A DNA stretch of 64,000 nucleotides from Cafeteria roenbergensis (taxonomy: Eukaryota > Sar > Bigyra > Bicosoecida > Cafeteriaceae). Below are positions 43,888-54,844 of the stretch, piece after piece. Within the stretch, counting starts at the first letter, position 1. The number at the start of each line of letters is the position of its first letter. A program made the translations under genes and the position numbers. The DNA lies in NCBI GenBank assembly GCA_008330645.1, contig VLTN01000043.1, positions 1 through 64,000 on the forward strand, in the 5' to 3' direction. The notes under the pieces are model-generated. The model was given only the letters and a program-made list of their open reading frames with translations, was not told the origin of the DNA and did not search any database.

Positions 43888-46800
43888 AGCGCACAGTCCC
43901 CTGCGACCTTCGGCCTTGGCCTCCGGCAAGGGCCCGAGGTATCGCAAGTGGCCGGCCGCCGAGGCGTTGCTGGGCTGGACGCGCAGGCCACGCATGCTCT
44001 GCCGCCGGAGCTCTGGCCACAGGCTTGCCGAGCAGGGCGCAATCCGGGGCTGGTCCAAGATCCACCGCCACACCTGCCCCCACCCTCAGGACACGAACGG
44101 CGCAGCCACGGAGCTCGGCAGCTCGGGATGGATCGTAGAATTTGGCGAGGGCACTCTGGACCAAACGCTCTGGAATCACAACCGCTCTGACTCAGGTAGG
44201 TGGCAAGTCACACAACCAATCCAAATCGGCTTGGGAGCGAGTGGCCAACTTTCCACGCGTGAACAGTTGGCTTTGAGAAAGCAGTTCCAAGAGGCGGCAG
44301 CTGGCAACCCCCGAGCAGAGGATGGCTCAGCGAGGATCTTGGAATGCGCATGCAATCCGGGAAATGCCTCTTGCTGCTGTGGGCACTCCAAGCGCTCGTC
44401 GGATCACCTCACGGGCGCTGGTTGCGCCAAAGAGCTTGCAGTGGGGCTCGTCGATGGCCATCCCTGAGCCAGACCTCAGCTGAAAACCCTCCGTGCCATC
44501 GCTGCCATGCGCAGCAACCTGAGTCTTCCGAGCTCGGGCTATCCCCGCGTCTGCAAGTTCGATGCAAGAGCAAACGCTGATGCCAAAGCCAGACGCAATG
44601 CCCCCTCCAAGCTAGCCACAGTCGCCAATCATCAGGCACATGCAACCAATCAGCAAGGGCATCGTTGTGTTTGCAAAGCGGGTCATTGGCGCGTTGGAAC
44701 GGAAGCTTTTGTGTCGCATGGCTGGGCTGGATGTTTCAAAACCTGCCGACTGCAAGTGTCAACGGGCACCGTTCTGAATTTTTGACGCAACAGCAGCGAA
44801 GCTTGCAGACAGCGTGAAGGCCCCCACGCACTTTGTGCCAAGAGACATCTGCGTGGCACGCTGGAGTTCCCGACAAGTCTCGGCTTCAAAGGGTTCACTC
44901 TCACTGGCCTGCCTAGCCGGAGACAGGAGGGAGGGGGGGAGGGGGGAGGAGGGGGGCGTCCAGCGTGCCAGCCAACCCAATCGCAAGCGGTCGCAGCAAA
45001 GCGAGTCATCGTTCCCCAACACCGCACGGCGAAGTTAGACAGCTTTCGCAAACGCCGTAAACAGCAGCCCCTTCCCCTCTCACAGAGGTTAACACAGAGG
45101 AGCATCTCCTGCTAGCTCGCCTGGAAATGTGACCTTGGCTCAGGTCCTCTGACCAGCCACGTGCCCCCCAAAAGCACCCGTGCGCTGTGGCAAATGTTGA
45201 CCGTCGAATTCGGTGAGTCCCTGGGCTCAAAGTTCAACAGCGACTCAACATGAGGGAGACACTCCACCGGTGTACGGGAGTGTGACTAGCAGTCTTGGCA
45301 GATTGGGCTGGTGCACGTGCCTCTGCAGCAAACCAAACTCCAGCTTGGAGATGATGAGCCCCCGCTGACCACTCCCGCGCACCAGGCAGATCCCAGCTGT
45401 ACTGGGCGGATAGCTTTGTCAGGCAAGCCGCACTGGCCAAAATGCAGCACATTGCGTCGCTGTTGAAGGGCTGCCTGCCGCGTAAGAGCAAAGTCGCAGG
45501 TGTGAGCTTCTTGAGGCTGCACCACCCGTCTCGTTGCCGGCGGCACGAAAGTGAAATGTTGAGGTGTCATCGATGCTCGCCAGATGAAGAGAACGGTCGC
45601 CAAAGTGAACCGGTGAGCAGCCGAATTGCTTGCGCATTTTCGCTCTGTTGCTCAAGAGTCAACGATACAATGGCCCAAGCAAGTGGACTTCCTGGGTTTT
45701 AGTGCCACAACAGCAATGGCAACAAACACCTACACCCAAGTCTTCAACATTGACCCGGCATCGAGCTCCAGATGAATCGAAGCAGTTTGCATTGCGATTG
45801 TCATGACCATTCTGTCGACATCTTGAATGCCACGGAGTTGAAAATGTCAGCTCGATCGTGCAGGGACGAACACAGATGGGCAGGTTTGCAAACGTCAACG
45901 AAGCTTGCGTGTGACAACACAGAAACTCGATCACATGCGGTGACTGCGCGAAAGGCCGGCGCTGTAAGCCTGCCCAAGCCTCCTTCCACAAGAGGACAAG
46001 CTAGGTGTGACCAGCAAGCCCCTACGTACCGCAGGCAAGGCTTCTGTTGCATGGGATGGCTTGCTGTGTCAAAGACCAGACAGCATTGCTACTGCTGATG
46101 GCAAGTGTCTTCTGGATCAGAAAGTGCGGAACAGCTTCTCAACACGGATTTTGGCCAGCAGGGGCCATCGCAAGGTGCATGCGTGCGACTTCGATTTCCG
46201 CGCAGCGCAATCGGCCACACCACGTGCGAGTGCATGCCATGCAAGCAATTTTGATTCAATACCAAGCATCGGGGAGCATTCCCGTACCTTCGAAACGAAC
46301 GACTCGCGTCGTTCACGAGTGCCGTTCACGGTTCCAGACGATAGATTGCCTGCCAGAGGCTTGGTTGGATGCATGGCTTTGTAAGGAACGTGGAGAGTCA
46401 GTCACCAGAGACAGACTTGTTTGTCAAGCACCATCGAACATTTTCACTGCCGTTTTCTGTCAATGGATTCCCTGCCGTTCAACAAGCAAACGCAAGCTTG
46501 TGAGCACTGGCACAAAGCTTTCGCGATTCGAGGCTGAAGATGGTGGCCGTGGCTGAAGAGATGTCTCGTTTGTTGTTGGTGATGAGTGCTTTGTCTGTGT
46601 TCAGCGTGAACTTGATGATTGTAGGCGATGTTCGCTTCGGCGGATCGCACGGGCCCAGCGGCAATCTCGCTCCTTGACCGCTTTCGATTTGTTGCCAAGC
46701 GGTTCTTTCGGCGGGTGGGGAGGCGCCACTGATGGGATACTTGCGACGCTCAATCAGAACCGTTCGGCTCCGAAGCGCAAGAGTGTCCAACCATTGGCTT

Positions 46801-47933
46801 TGTTTTCAATTTTTTGGCTCAGATTCTGCGGACCCAACACAGCCAGCTTCCGAGCTTTCCGACGCCTCTGCATCGAACACTTTGCCAATCCAGCGACCTT
46901 TTGTTCAAGTTCAAGCTTCAGTTTAGTGTTCGGCAGAGTGCAAGCGCTTAGCCATTCAGCACTTGTTTGTTGCACACGCCTTTCGGCCCGTTCTACTTGA
47001 CGTGAAAGGGTCTTGGGTTGGTGAATGAAGGAGGGAGCAGTATGTGTGGAGCTTTCCTCCTTGCTCGCTGACGTGGGTGGCCACAAGACCTCCCGTGCTT
47101 GGACTCCGGATATGTGAGCACTCACGGGGGCTTGGTACTCCTCGTACGACAAGCCGTCGCCTTGTCCATCTTGCTTTGCTGGAGTCCGCAGCGAGGGGAA
47201 CGCACTCCCGAATCCGAGCGGAGCGCCTTCTGTCACGAACTCTCCAGGCCTAGCTTCTTGCATTGTTGCAAATGCTTTGTGGCAAAGCGCGCAGCAACGA
47301 CGATTTGAGGCGGTGCACGATCGCACAGGGCTTTGTCGCACGTTGCAGCCCTGCAGCTTGGGCCTTCAGACCGGCGGGAGCGATGTGTCGTGGTCCCTGA
47401 GCGCCAATGTCAGAGACTGTCGCCTTGGCGCGAGCCCGCGACTGTCACCTGTCACAAGCCACTCTCGTCATGCAACAACCCAGCCATGTGCATCATCAAG
47501 GAGCGCACGTTCCCTACGGCACTCATTGCAGCATGACGCGTGCGACAGGCGACGATGTTTGCTTTGCAGCATGCCTTGCGCCCCGCAGTCGCGGTTGTGC
47601 GAAAGGAACTCTGAACGTGCTTCGATGCGCGCGAGCGGAATGGAGTGGCAGCATCTCACCTTGGCGTCGCGTGCACATCCGGAAACCCGGCATTTCCGCC
47701 TGCTCGAGCACAACCAAAGCGTGTGCGTTGTCGAGCCAAAGAAGCGCCCGGCTAATGGGGGCACTTCAGTTGTTCCGCGTGTCGCGTGGGCAGGGCTCGC
47801 TGTGCTAGATGAAACGAGAGCTGCATCCAGCTTGAGCGTGTGTTCTTGCATGGTTGGGCACAGACTACAACGCACATTTTGAAGCTTCCTGGCTGTGCAA
47901 GTATCGGCGATCGCAGCGTTGGCCCGCCACGGT
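43888..47933. other. Gene-poor stretch of lower GC
   Basis: About 4 kb between the dynein 5' end and the stop of the PAK1IP1-like gene. From about 44.2 kb on, the sequence is visibly less GC-rich than the flanking genes, and open frames are short on all strands. The region 44925-44960 is a purine (G/A) tract. The only frames with protein-like composition are minus-strand 46754-47341 (charged; EEYQAPVSAHISGVQAREV ... QVERAERRVQQTSAEW) and 46479-46790 (PTIIKFTLNTDKALITNNKR) in another frame, which together could be a decayed gene. No family was recognised. The first few hundred bases should include the dynein promoter. Confidence 0.5.
46754..47341 (-). pseudogene. Possible degraded ORF of unknown family
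   Basis: This open frame, up to about 195 codons, begins at a non-ATG codon. It has a CALCHKAF Cys/His segment near its start, a charged middle, and a basic C-terminal part (KLKLELEQKVAGLAKCSMQR). A second open frame at 46479-46790 follows in a shifted register and is also charged and low in Ala/Arg bias. The pair could be one frameshifted gene or an exon pair. It is not recognised, and it may be chance. Confidence 0.2.
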
Positions 47934-49890
47934 TCACGATCGCCTTGCACCGAAGCGCACCTGCTTCTTGCCGCTCCCAGTCTTCGGCGCAGCCTTGGGC
48001 GTCTTTGTGCCCTGATGGGGCGCTCCAGCTGCGGCTTTCGGAGAGGCCTTTGAGGCCTTTGCTGTTGCCTTGGATGGTCCTGTTGCCGCCTTGGCCGCGG
48101 CACCCTTGGCCTTTCCCTTGGGGCGCTTGGCAGAGCCTGCGGCTGCCTCGCCGACGTCGGCCTGTGGCCTGGCGCGCTTGGGCTTGCGCTGATGCTTGCC
48201 AGAGGCCGCGCCGGCGGGCCCGCGAGAACGTTGCGGGGCATGGGACGCCACGAGGCAGGTGAGCCTGCTCCCCTCCGCCGCGCGCAGCACGAGGTCAGGA
48301 GCGACAGTCGCCACCTCCCCTTCGGCAGCTGCGCCTCCCATTGCGGGTCCAACCGCCATGTCGGCGCCAGCGCTGTCCGCCGCCACGCTGCTGGCGCTGG
48401 AGCCCTCCTCCAGCGCCGCATCCACGACAGCCGCGACCCTGCGAAGCGAGATGAGGGACACCTTGCCGGTGGACGAGGCGCACACCACGATGGGGCCAGT
48501 CCCTGCCAGGGAGGCCGGCAGCGGCTGGTCGTCGGCGCGAATGCGGGCGGTGCCGACGTCGGCTGCGCTCGCGGCGGCTTGGGCAGCCTCCTCGGGGGTC
48601 TGGTGCGCTCCCGCCGGCGTTGCAGCCAGGCCGTGCAGCAGCACCACCTGCTTGGTCCTGGAGCCGTCGAACCCGCAGTCCACTCGTGCAGAGGGCGCGC
48701 CGATGACTGGCGCCACTGGGCGGGCGGCGGCTGCGCGGGCGCGGCCCGCTGCTGATTCCTCCGCGTCGCTGCCCTCAGCCTCCTCCTCCAAGTCGCTGTC
48801 GTCGGGGTCAGAGCCGGAGCCGTCCGCGGCCTTGGCGCTCTCAGGGACCGCTGCCACTCGGCTGGCGCGCGCTTCGGCCCGCGCGCGCCAGTCTGCCCAG
48901 ACGGCGAGCGTGCCGTCTTCGCAAGCAAGTGCCACCCACGGGTCGGGGCCCTTGGAGGCAGGGAGGAAGGCAGCGTGATGGCAACGGGACGTGGCTCGCA
49001 TGCGGGCCAGACGCTGGCCGGTCGCGCCGTCGAACACGTCTGCGCCCGCCGACCCGTGCACGAGGAAGAGGCCGCCGTCGCTGCTGTAGCACACGCCCTC
49101 CGGGCGACCGAGCGCCTCGCTGGCGGCGCCGCGGCGGCGCCCGCGCGGGATGACAGGCGTGACGTGAGCCGGGCGCATGCGGGCCAAGTCCCACAGAACC
49201 AAGCGGCCATCCTCCCCCAGCGAAAGGGCCGCGCGCCCGCTCGGGTGCGCTGCGATGGCGGCCACACGCTTGCCTCCGTGCGCGGCCGTCTCGCGAAGCA
49301 AGCAGCTCCAGTCGGACCGGCGCCACACGCACACCATGCCTGCAGCGTCAGCCGTCAGCACATGCGCTGCTGGGGTCTTGCCGGCCGCCTCCACTGTTGG
49401 CACGAAGCAGCTGGCCAGCACGTCGGCTGCGTTGCGGAGCAGCGAAGGGCGCAAGGGACGGGCAGCACGCCAGCGTTTGCGCAGCAGCAGCCGGAACCAA
49501 AGCAAGCGACGGCGCCCCCCACACGCAGCGACGCAGCAACATTGCCGCCTGAGACTGTCCCAGCAAAAAGGCACCCGCCGCCTGGCCCGCCGAGCCGGCA
49601 GGCCCTGGCCTCGCGCTTGGGTGGACGCAAGCCTCACCACCGTGCGCCACAAGTTGCCCAACGCTCTGCAGGCGCTCCAAGTCGAAGACGCGTGCCGTCT
49701 CGTCGGAGCTAGTAGACACGAGGGAGGTCCCGTGGCCGGCGATGGCGTCCAGCGCAATGCTTCGCACCGGCGCCGAGTGAGGCACGAAGGCAAACGCCAC
49801 GCCAATGCGCCCGCGCTCCGCGCTGAGCCGCCACCCCGCAAGGGAGCCCTCGTAGGTCCCAATCACAATCTCCCCCATGGGCATTGCCAT
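47934..49890 (-). CDS. PAK1IP1: PAK1IP1/MAK11-like WD40 protein, 60S ribosome biogenesis (2 exons, about 581 aa)
   Basis: Exon 1 is 49638-49890 (ATG at 49888-49890, MAMPMGEIVIGTYEGSLAGW; Met codons at 49884 and 49878 are alternatives). A 211-nt intron with GTGAGG donor and CGCAG acceptor, phase 1, leads to exon 2 at 47934-49426. The spliced protein begins with the family N-terminus (short strand, then SSDETARVFDLERL) and continues with WD blades. The first of these, VLTADAAGMVCVWRRSDW, precedes AAHPSGRAALSLGEDGRLVLWDL, which closely parallels HPSG-x-LALSVG in PAK1IP1. The middle is an acidic insert (SGSDPDDSDLEEEAEGSDAEE) and the end is a Lys/Ala-rich tail (PKGKAKGAAAKAATGPSK) typical of nucleolar proteins. 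Mak11/PAK1IP1 acts in pre-60S assembly. The acidic insert and long tail are lineage additions. Confidence 0.8.
49427..49637 (-). other. Intron of PAK1IP1-like gene (211 nt)
   Basis: The donor GTGAGG is at 49632-49637 and the CAG acceptor at 49427-49429. Phase 1 on both sides rebuilds a GCC codon and restores the WD blade order. Both flanking frames stay open through the intron, so an unspliced reading would give false N-termini of 100 or more residues. Confidence 0.75.
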
Positions 49891-50172
49891 GCCTGCCGAT
49901 TCCGCACCGCACGACGTGGCAGTCGGCCACTCAAAGGTTGTGCGGCAGAGCTGCGCGCACGGCGGCCACAGCAGAGCCAAAACAAAACAAAACGATGTGT
50001 GTGGGCTGCCTTCTTGCGCGCGCCGTCGGAGCGCGGCAGTGGCTGTGGCAGGACAGGAGGACTTGTGCGCAAGCGGGGCTCAGGTTGGGGCGGGGCGCAG
50101 GGGAATCACGTCAGCCATGCAGCATGCCGCCGGCAACACGAGTCCCTCTCATTCGCCGGCGCCGCTGCTTGC

Positions 50173-52368
50173 TCATGCGCGCTTCGACCATGCTGACGCG
50201 AGGTCCCTGTCGACAGCCGCGATTGCGGCGACCCAGTCTTGGATCATCGCCTCTGTGGTTGCTGGGTTGAAGAACACCGCCTTCTCGCCAGCAAAGTCCA
50301 GCCGCCGACGCCTCCCCTGCGTCGTTTGAGTGTGCGCCACCTGCCCGACCCACGCGGTGCGCAGCCCTCGCTCCTCGATAGTCGCAGCCTGCTCTCTCTG
50401 CTTGTACACAGCGTGGTGGTAAGCCGATGCCATTCCGGCGCGCTGCACGGCGGCGGCGAACTCCGGGTGGCTGGCCAGCTCCGCGTCGTCGCAGCCGTCG
50501 AGCGCCTGCAGCGTCTCGAAGAGGGCCCTCGCGTCAGCCGAGAACTCCTCTGCTGTCGACCCTGGGGGCTGAAGCCTCCATGCTACGGACGGGCCGTGAG
50601 AATCGAGCACCACCGCCCTGGGGCCCAGCTCCGGGTGCGAGCGGATGGCGTGCCGCGCGAAGGCCGCGTTGTGAAGGCTGGTTGCCACGCACAGCTGCAT
50701 CCCTTCCTCGCCCAGCGCCTGCCAGTGCATCTGCGCGGCGAACACGCCGGTTGCCGCACGGCTGCACTCGATGGTCAGCTCGTGCAGAGGGCGCGTGGCC
50801 GTGCTGCGCGCCGCGGCAGGCTGGTGGCTTGCGTAAGGGTGCTGGCTCGTTGCGGCCACGCTCAGGGGGTCCGCCCCGCGAGCTGTCTCCACGCGCTCGT
50901 CCCTCGCTGCAGGGCTCCCACCGCGCTGCGCAGCCGGCTGCCCCCCAGGCTCGCACACCTCTTGCAGCGAAGGTCCCGAGGTTGAAACCAAGGTCGGGGG
51001 CTCAGGGACGAACCGCGGCTCGCCGCCATCCTGGTGCTCGGCAGCGGGCGCGAGGCTCGACTCAAAGTACGAGTAGAGCTCTGAGGGGGAGGCAAAGGTC
51101 CCCAAGCTGTCGGCATCCCGGAAGACGACGCAGGACGAGGCGTACGTGACCAGCCCCCACTTGTGCCAGTCGATGCTCACCGAGTCTGCGCGCCTCAGGC
51201 CGTGGAACGCAGACACGAGCGCGCGGGTGGCGTCCAGGGCCGCCTCTGACAGCCCGAGCGGGTTGGCCTCCGTGTCGTACGACTGCATGAAGATGACCGG
51301 CCAGCCCACTGCGGCGTCAACGTGCAAGTGAGGCCGCCGGAATCCTGGCCACGCTCTGCACACCTCGTCCAGCACGTTTGCAACACCTGCCGCATCGTCC
51401 ACCGCGAATGTGTCAGTTGTCCCCATGGTGAGCAGGATAGACGGGACCATGACTCCGTCGCGGGCGCAGCTCTCCAGCGCGGCTTGCAGCGCCTCCACGT
51501 CGATTTCGTTGCGGTCGTTGATGTCGACGCGCAGGCCCTGGGACCGCGGATCCAGGCCCAGCGTTGTCATGGCCGTCACGTTCGAGTAGTGTCCGGCTGC
51601 GCTGGAGGCCACCCTCAGCCTGGTGCCCTGCGGGATGGCGGAGAGGCCGCGGGTGGCCGAGAGCGGAAATGCCTTCCGGATGCCTGCCAGCAGCCCGTAC
51701 GTGTTGGCCATGGTGCCGCCGCTAGTGAACACGCCCATGGCCCCGGCGGGCTCGGGGTAGCCGATCGTCCTGGCCAGTGCGCGGATCAGAGCCTGCTCCA
51801 TGTCGCCCACGACTCCGGAGTACTCAGGGTCCACCAGGTTTGCATTCACCACCGTGCCGAGCGCCGCGCCCAAAATGCTCGGGTCCGAGGCAGGGCCAAT
51901 GACGTTGTGGCAGAACCGCGCCGAGCTTGACACGGAGGAGTGGGAGGCGGCGCCAAGTGCAACATTCACAGCGTTGAAGCCGAGCTCGTCAGCGTCCGCG
52001 CAGCGGCCTTCTGCGCCCATGCCCCCTGGCCCGCGACGCCCGATCGCTTCAAGCGCACCCTTGGTGGACCATGTGTTGCGGGGAATGGGCATGCCAGTCG
52101 CGCTTGCAATGGCAGCTTCAATGTGACGGTCAACATCTGTTGCGATGCCGGCGCTTTCCAGACAAGCAGCATGCACATCAGCGTCACGAGGGCGGAGCAC
52201 TCCTGGCGTGCCAGCGGCCGCTCGGCCCCGCTGGTAGCTGATCACCTGCTTCAGCAGCGGAGCTGCGAAGAGCGGGGTTGCCGCGTCATCCCGCGAGAAG
52301 AAGCGAGATACGAGCTCCTGCCGCAGCGCCTCGAACGTCGGCGTGGGCTTGAACTTGCGCCGCAGCAT
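50173..52368 (-). CDS. Group II PLP-dependent decarboxylase-family enzyme (731 aa)
   Basis: A single-exon frame starting at ATG 52366-52368 (MLRRKFKPTPTFEALRQ); the four codons upstream begin with GTG. It shows the fold-type I decarboxylase signature: FTSGGTMANTYGLLAGIRKA (phosphate-binding, Ser/Gly), HLHVDAAVGWP (cofactor Asp plus His), and SVSIDWHKWG with the Schiff-base Lys at about residue 403. The small-domain region after residue 600 ends in a helix (EAMIQDWVAAIAAVD). Residues about 445-545 are a Pro/Ala/Ser-rich insertion without counterpart in typical 450-550 aa family members, which explains the length. Members decarboxylate amino acids such as glutamate, aspartate or aromatic amino acids; nothing visible fixes the substrate. 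No targeting signal is clear. Confidence 0.8.
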   Translation of the reverse strand: MLRRKFKPTPTFEALRQELVSRFFSRDDAATPLFAAPLLKQVISYQRGRAAAGTPGVLRPRDADVHAACLESAGIATDVDRHIEAAIASATGMPIPRNTWSTKGALEAIGRRGPGGMGAEGRCADADELGFNAVNVALGAASHSSVSSSARFCHNVIGPASDPSILGAALGTVVNANLVDPEYSGVVGDMEQALIRALARTIGYPEPAGAMGVFTSGGTMANTYGLLAGIRKAFPLSATRGLSAIPQGTRLRVASSAAGHYSNVTAMTTLGLDPRSQGLRVDINDRNEIDVEALQAALESCARDGVMVPSILLTMGTTDTFAVDDAAGVANVLDEVCRAWPGFRRPHLHVDAAVGWPVIFMQSYDTEANPLGLSEAALDATRALVSAFHGLRRADSVSIDWHKWGLVTYASSCVVFRDADSLGTFASPSELYSYFESSLAPAAEHQDGGEPRFVPEPPTLVSTSGPSLQEVCEPGGQPAAQRGGSPAARDERVETARGADPLSVAATSQHPYASHQPAAARSTATRPLHELTIECSRAATGVFAAQMHWQALGEEGMQLCVATSLHNAAFARHAIRSHPELGPRAVVLDSHGPSVAWRLQPPGSTAEEFSADARALFETLQALDGCDDAELASHPEFAAAVQRAGMASAYHHAVYKQREQAATIEERGLRTAWVGQVAHTQTTQGRRRRLDFAGEKAVFFNPATTEAMIQDWVAAIAAVDRDLASAWSKRA

Positions 52369-52672
52369 GGCGCAGCGCACGGTGCCTCGGAGTCGGGGAC
52401 TGGGGGCTGGGTCTGTGCCTGCCGCTCGGACTCAAGTCGCCGCGCAGCAGGCATCGAGGACTCTGCCACGCGGCCTGCAGAGCACGCGTTCGGAGTGGCG
52501 GAGAGATTGCAGCGCTTCAAGAGTGGGCGGGAGGTGCGCGTCTTGCAAACGTGACAGCAACGGCCAGGCCGCGACAGCCGCGCTTCTCGTGCAGCTGCAC
52601 GTGCTGGGATCCCAAGCACACAGCCCGGCGCTCTGAGGCGGAAGGCGGCGCTGCGTGCGGGCTCGCTGTGCG
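52369..52672. other. Intergenic region between PLP enzyme and AAA+ gene
   Basis: About 304 bp that should contain the promoter of the PLP gene and the 3' UTR of the AAA+ gene; both are on the minus strand. No motif was recognised. Confidence 0.5.
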
Positions 52673-54844
52673 TCACGCCATTGCTGAGCGCTCATGCCTG
52701 TACCGCTGGTAGAAGTCGACAGTGCGGCGCGTCAGAGATGGCTGCACCGCCGCGAAGGCCCCCGCCACCATGGCGTCGGTCAGCGTGGGGCAGGTCGAGC
52801 CCGACCTGACCGCGGCTGCTGCCGCCGCATGCGCTGCGTGCCGCGCAACCGCTGCAAAGTCGGCGCCCGAGAACAGCGCACCCTCGAGTCGGCATTCATG
52901 CACCCGGGCCAGCACGGCTCGCTCGATGGCCGGCGCAATCGCGTCGCCGGCCCCAGGGACCTTGGCGAGGAGTCTGGCCACGATGGCCGCTCCGTCTGCG
53001 GCCGACGGCGGCCCAACGAACACTTGCTGGTCGAGGCGCCCGGCCCGAGACAGCGCGGTATCAACGCGGTCCGGGCGGTTGGTAGCGCCGATGACCACGA
53101 CGGGGGCGCCCGATGCGGCGACGCCTTGCATTTCCTGGAGCAGCTGGTTGAGCAGCCGCTTCCGCGAGCTGGTGCCGCTGCCCTCCTCTCTAGCGGCGGC
53201 AATGGCATCGACTTCGTCCAAGAACACCACAGCCGGCGCCTCTTTCCGCGCGCGGCGAAAGAGGGCGGCGACTGCGCGCTCCGCGTCGCCGACAAAGCGG
53301 CCGAGCAGCGAGGAGGACGAGGCGACGAGGAACGACAGGCCGGCTGCACCCGCGACGGCCCTGGCCAGCATCGTCTTGCTACAGCCAGGGGGGCCGTACA
53401 GCAGCACGCCCGTGGACCGCCCGGTGCCCATCGGCCTCGAGGCGAGCCAGATGGCGTCCTGCAGCGCGGCCTTGGCTTCGCGCTGACCCACCACTCCGGA
53501 CATGCTCCCATCCGTCACGGGCCCGCTGGCGTGCTCTGCCGGAGCCACGGGGGCAGTCTCGGGCGACATCGCGGGCACAGAATCGGACGGGCGAACAGCG
53601 GCGGAGGCCGACACGCTGGCGAGGAGGGCCGGCCTGAGCCGCTGCCGCTGCGCGCTCGCCGTGGGGCTGCCGCCGCAACCGTCGGCGCTCTCCGGGTCGC
53701 GGCCCTCTTCGGGCACGACGACAAGGTGCACGCGCGCGCAGGCCGCGGACTGCGCCTCGAGGGCCGCCACCAGCCGGCGCTGGAGCAGAGAGTGAGGCCG
53801 GCGGCCCCTTGCCGCGCCTGCGCGCAGGCACGCAGCAGCAGCGGCCGGGAAGTCCGCCGCCCTCACGGCGAGGATCGCCCCGCGGCCGCTGTTGTGACCG
53901 TCCGCACAGCGCTCAGCAGCCCGGAAGGCAGCGCCGACCGCAGCCCCCGTGCCGCCGAGGTGAGCCTTGAGGCAGCCGCGCAGCGAGAGCCAGCGAAGGG
54001 GCATCCCGGCCTTGTCAGCCAGCACCCTGAGCGCTGCGGCCGAGGGCGCGCGCACGGCAGCGGGGCTTTCGCCCCGCTCAATGGCCGCCCGGCCCTCTAC
54101 GGATGCCCTGGCGGCGATGGACCGCGCCAGGGACACGGCGGCAGCAGCGTCGCCTGGCTTGGCGCCCGAATCGGCGGGCTGAAGCGCCGCGCCGACCGCC
54201 GCAGGTGCAGGGGTATCGTCGCCCACGCGCGAGCGCGCCAGCAGCTGCGCTTGCACCGGCGTCAGAGAGGCCGACGTGGAGCCCTTCCGAGGCGAGCTGC
54301 GGCCGCGGGCGTCCGAGCGCTTGTCCGGAAGCCTCGCCAGGACCCTCCGCCCGTCCGGGGTCACGGCGAGCACAGCGCAGCCCGGCATTGCCACCGGGGG
54401 GCCGGCGTCAGGGCACCTCCATCTGGGCAGCGGCAGGGCCATGCCGCCACCGCTGCTTGGGGCCTCCACACGGCCGATATCCTCCGCGATGCCGCCGATG
54501 ACAGCCGGCTCGAGAAGCAACTTCTTGTCGCCTCGGCTGCCGGAGCGCTGGAGCCAGGCCGGCGCAACACACGACCCCGGCGACAGCGCATCAGAGGGCC
54601 AGACCTTGGCCGCGAACGAGATGTCAGACGTGCTCATGCGCACCCGGCATGGCTGGCCTCCGACCATGGTCAGCTTGCCCATGTCCGCGGGGTTCACGAG
54701 CACGGTGGGCAGCCTCCACAACGACGGCGCCGCCACGATCCGCAAGTCCACTGGCGCCCCGCCCTCCGCCGCATATACAGCAGCACGCGAGAGCTCGTCC
54801 GCGAAGTTCGAATCCTCGTGCCACCCCATGACGGAGAGCAGCAT
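52673..54844 (-). CDS. AFG2/SPATA5L1-like AAA+ ATPase (723 aa)
   Basis: A single exon starting at ATG 54842-54844. The N-terminal 130 residues resemble the Cdc48-type N-domain (LVNPADMGKLTMVGGQPCRV). A middle region around residues 260-420 looks like a degenerate first AAA module that has lost its Walker A (WLSLRGCLKAHLGGTGAAVG). The second module is complete: GPPGCSKTMLARAVAGAAGL (Walker A with the Cys-Ser seen in AFG2-family second domains, about 482), FVGDAERAV, VVFLDEVDAI (Walker B, about 538), ATNRPDRVDTALSRAGRLDQ (SRH with two Arg, about 585-606), and LFSGADFAAVARHAA. The C-terminus PSLTRRTVDFYQRY matches the D2 tail style. Animal AFG2A/AFG2B proteins remodel pre-60S particles; AFG2B-like is the best guess because of FVGD and the degenerate D1. 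Confidence 0.75.
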   Translation of the reverse strand: MLLSVMGWHEDSNFADELSRAAVYAAEGGAPVDLRIVAAPSLWRLPTVLVNPADMGKLTMVGGQPCRVRMSTSDISFAAKVWPSDALSPGSCVAPAWLQRSGSRGDKKLLLEPAVIGGIAEDIGRVEAPSSGGGMALPLPRWRCPDAGPPVAMPGCAVLAVTPDGRRVLARLPDKRSDARGRSSPRKGSTSASLTPVQAQLLARSRVGDDTPAPAAVGAALQPADSGAKPGDAAAAVSLARSIAARASVEGRAAIERGESPAAVRAPSAAALRVLADKAGMPLRWLSLRGCLKAHLGGTGAAVGAAFRAAERCADGHNSGRGAILAVRAADFPAAAAACLRAGAARGRRPHSLLQRRLVAALEAQSAACARVHLVVVPEEGRDPESADGCGGSPTASAQRQRLRPALLASVSASAAVRPSDSVPAMSPETAPVAPAEHASGPVTDGSMSGVVGQREAKAALQDAIWLASRPMGTGRSTGVLLYGPPGCSKTMLARAVAGAAGLSFLVASSSSLLGRFVGDAERAVAALFRRARKEAPAVVFLDEVDAIAAAREEGSGTSSRKRLLNQLLQEMQGVAASGAPVVVIGATNRPDRVDTALSRAGRLDQQVFVGPPSAADGAAIVARLLAKVPGAGDAIAPAIERAVLARVHECRLEGALFSGADFAAVARHAAHAAAAAAVRSGSTCPTLTDAMVAGAFAAVQPSLTRRTVDFYQRYRHERSAMA

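Noticed and set aside
47468-49267. 599-codon minus-strand ORF overlapping the WD40 gene
   Set aside because: It is a shifted frame of the PAK1IP1-like exon 2, with Arg/Pro/Ala-only composition and no WD motif.
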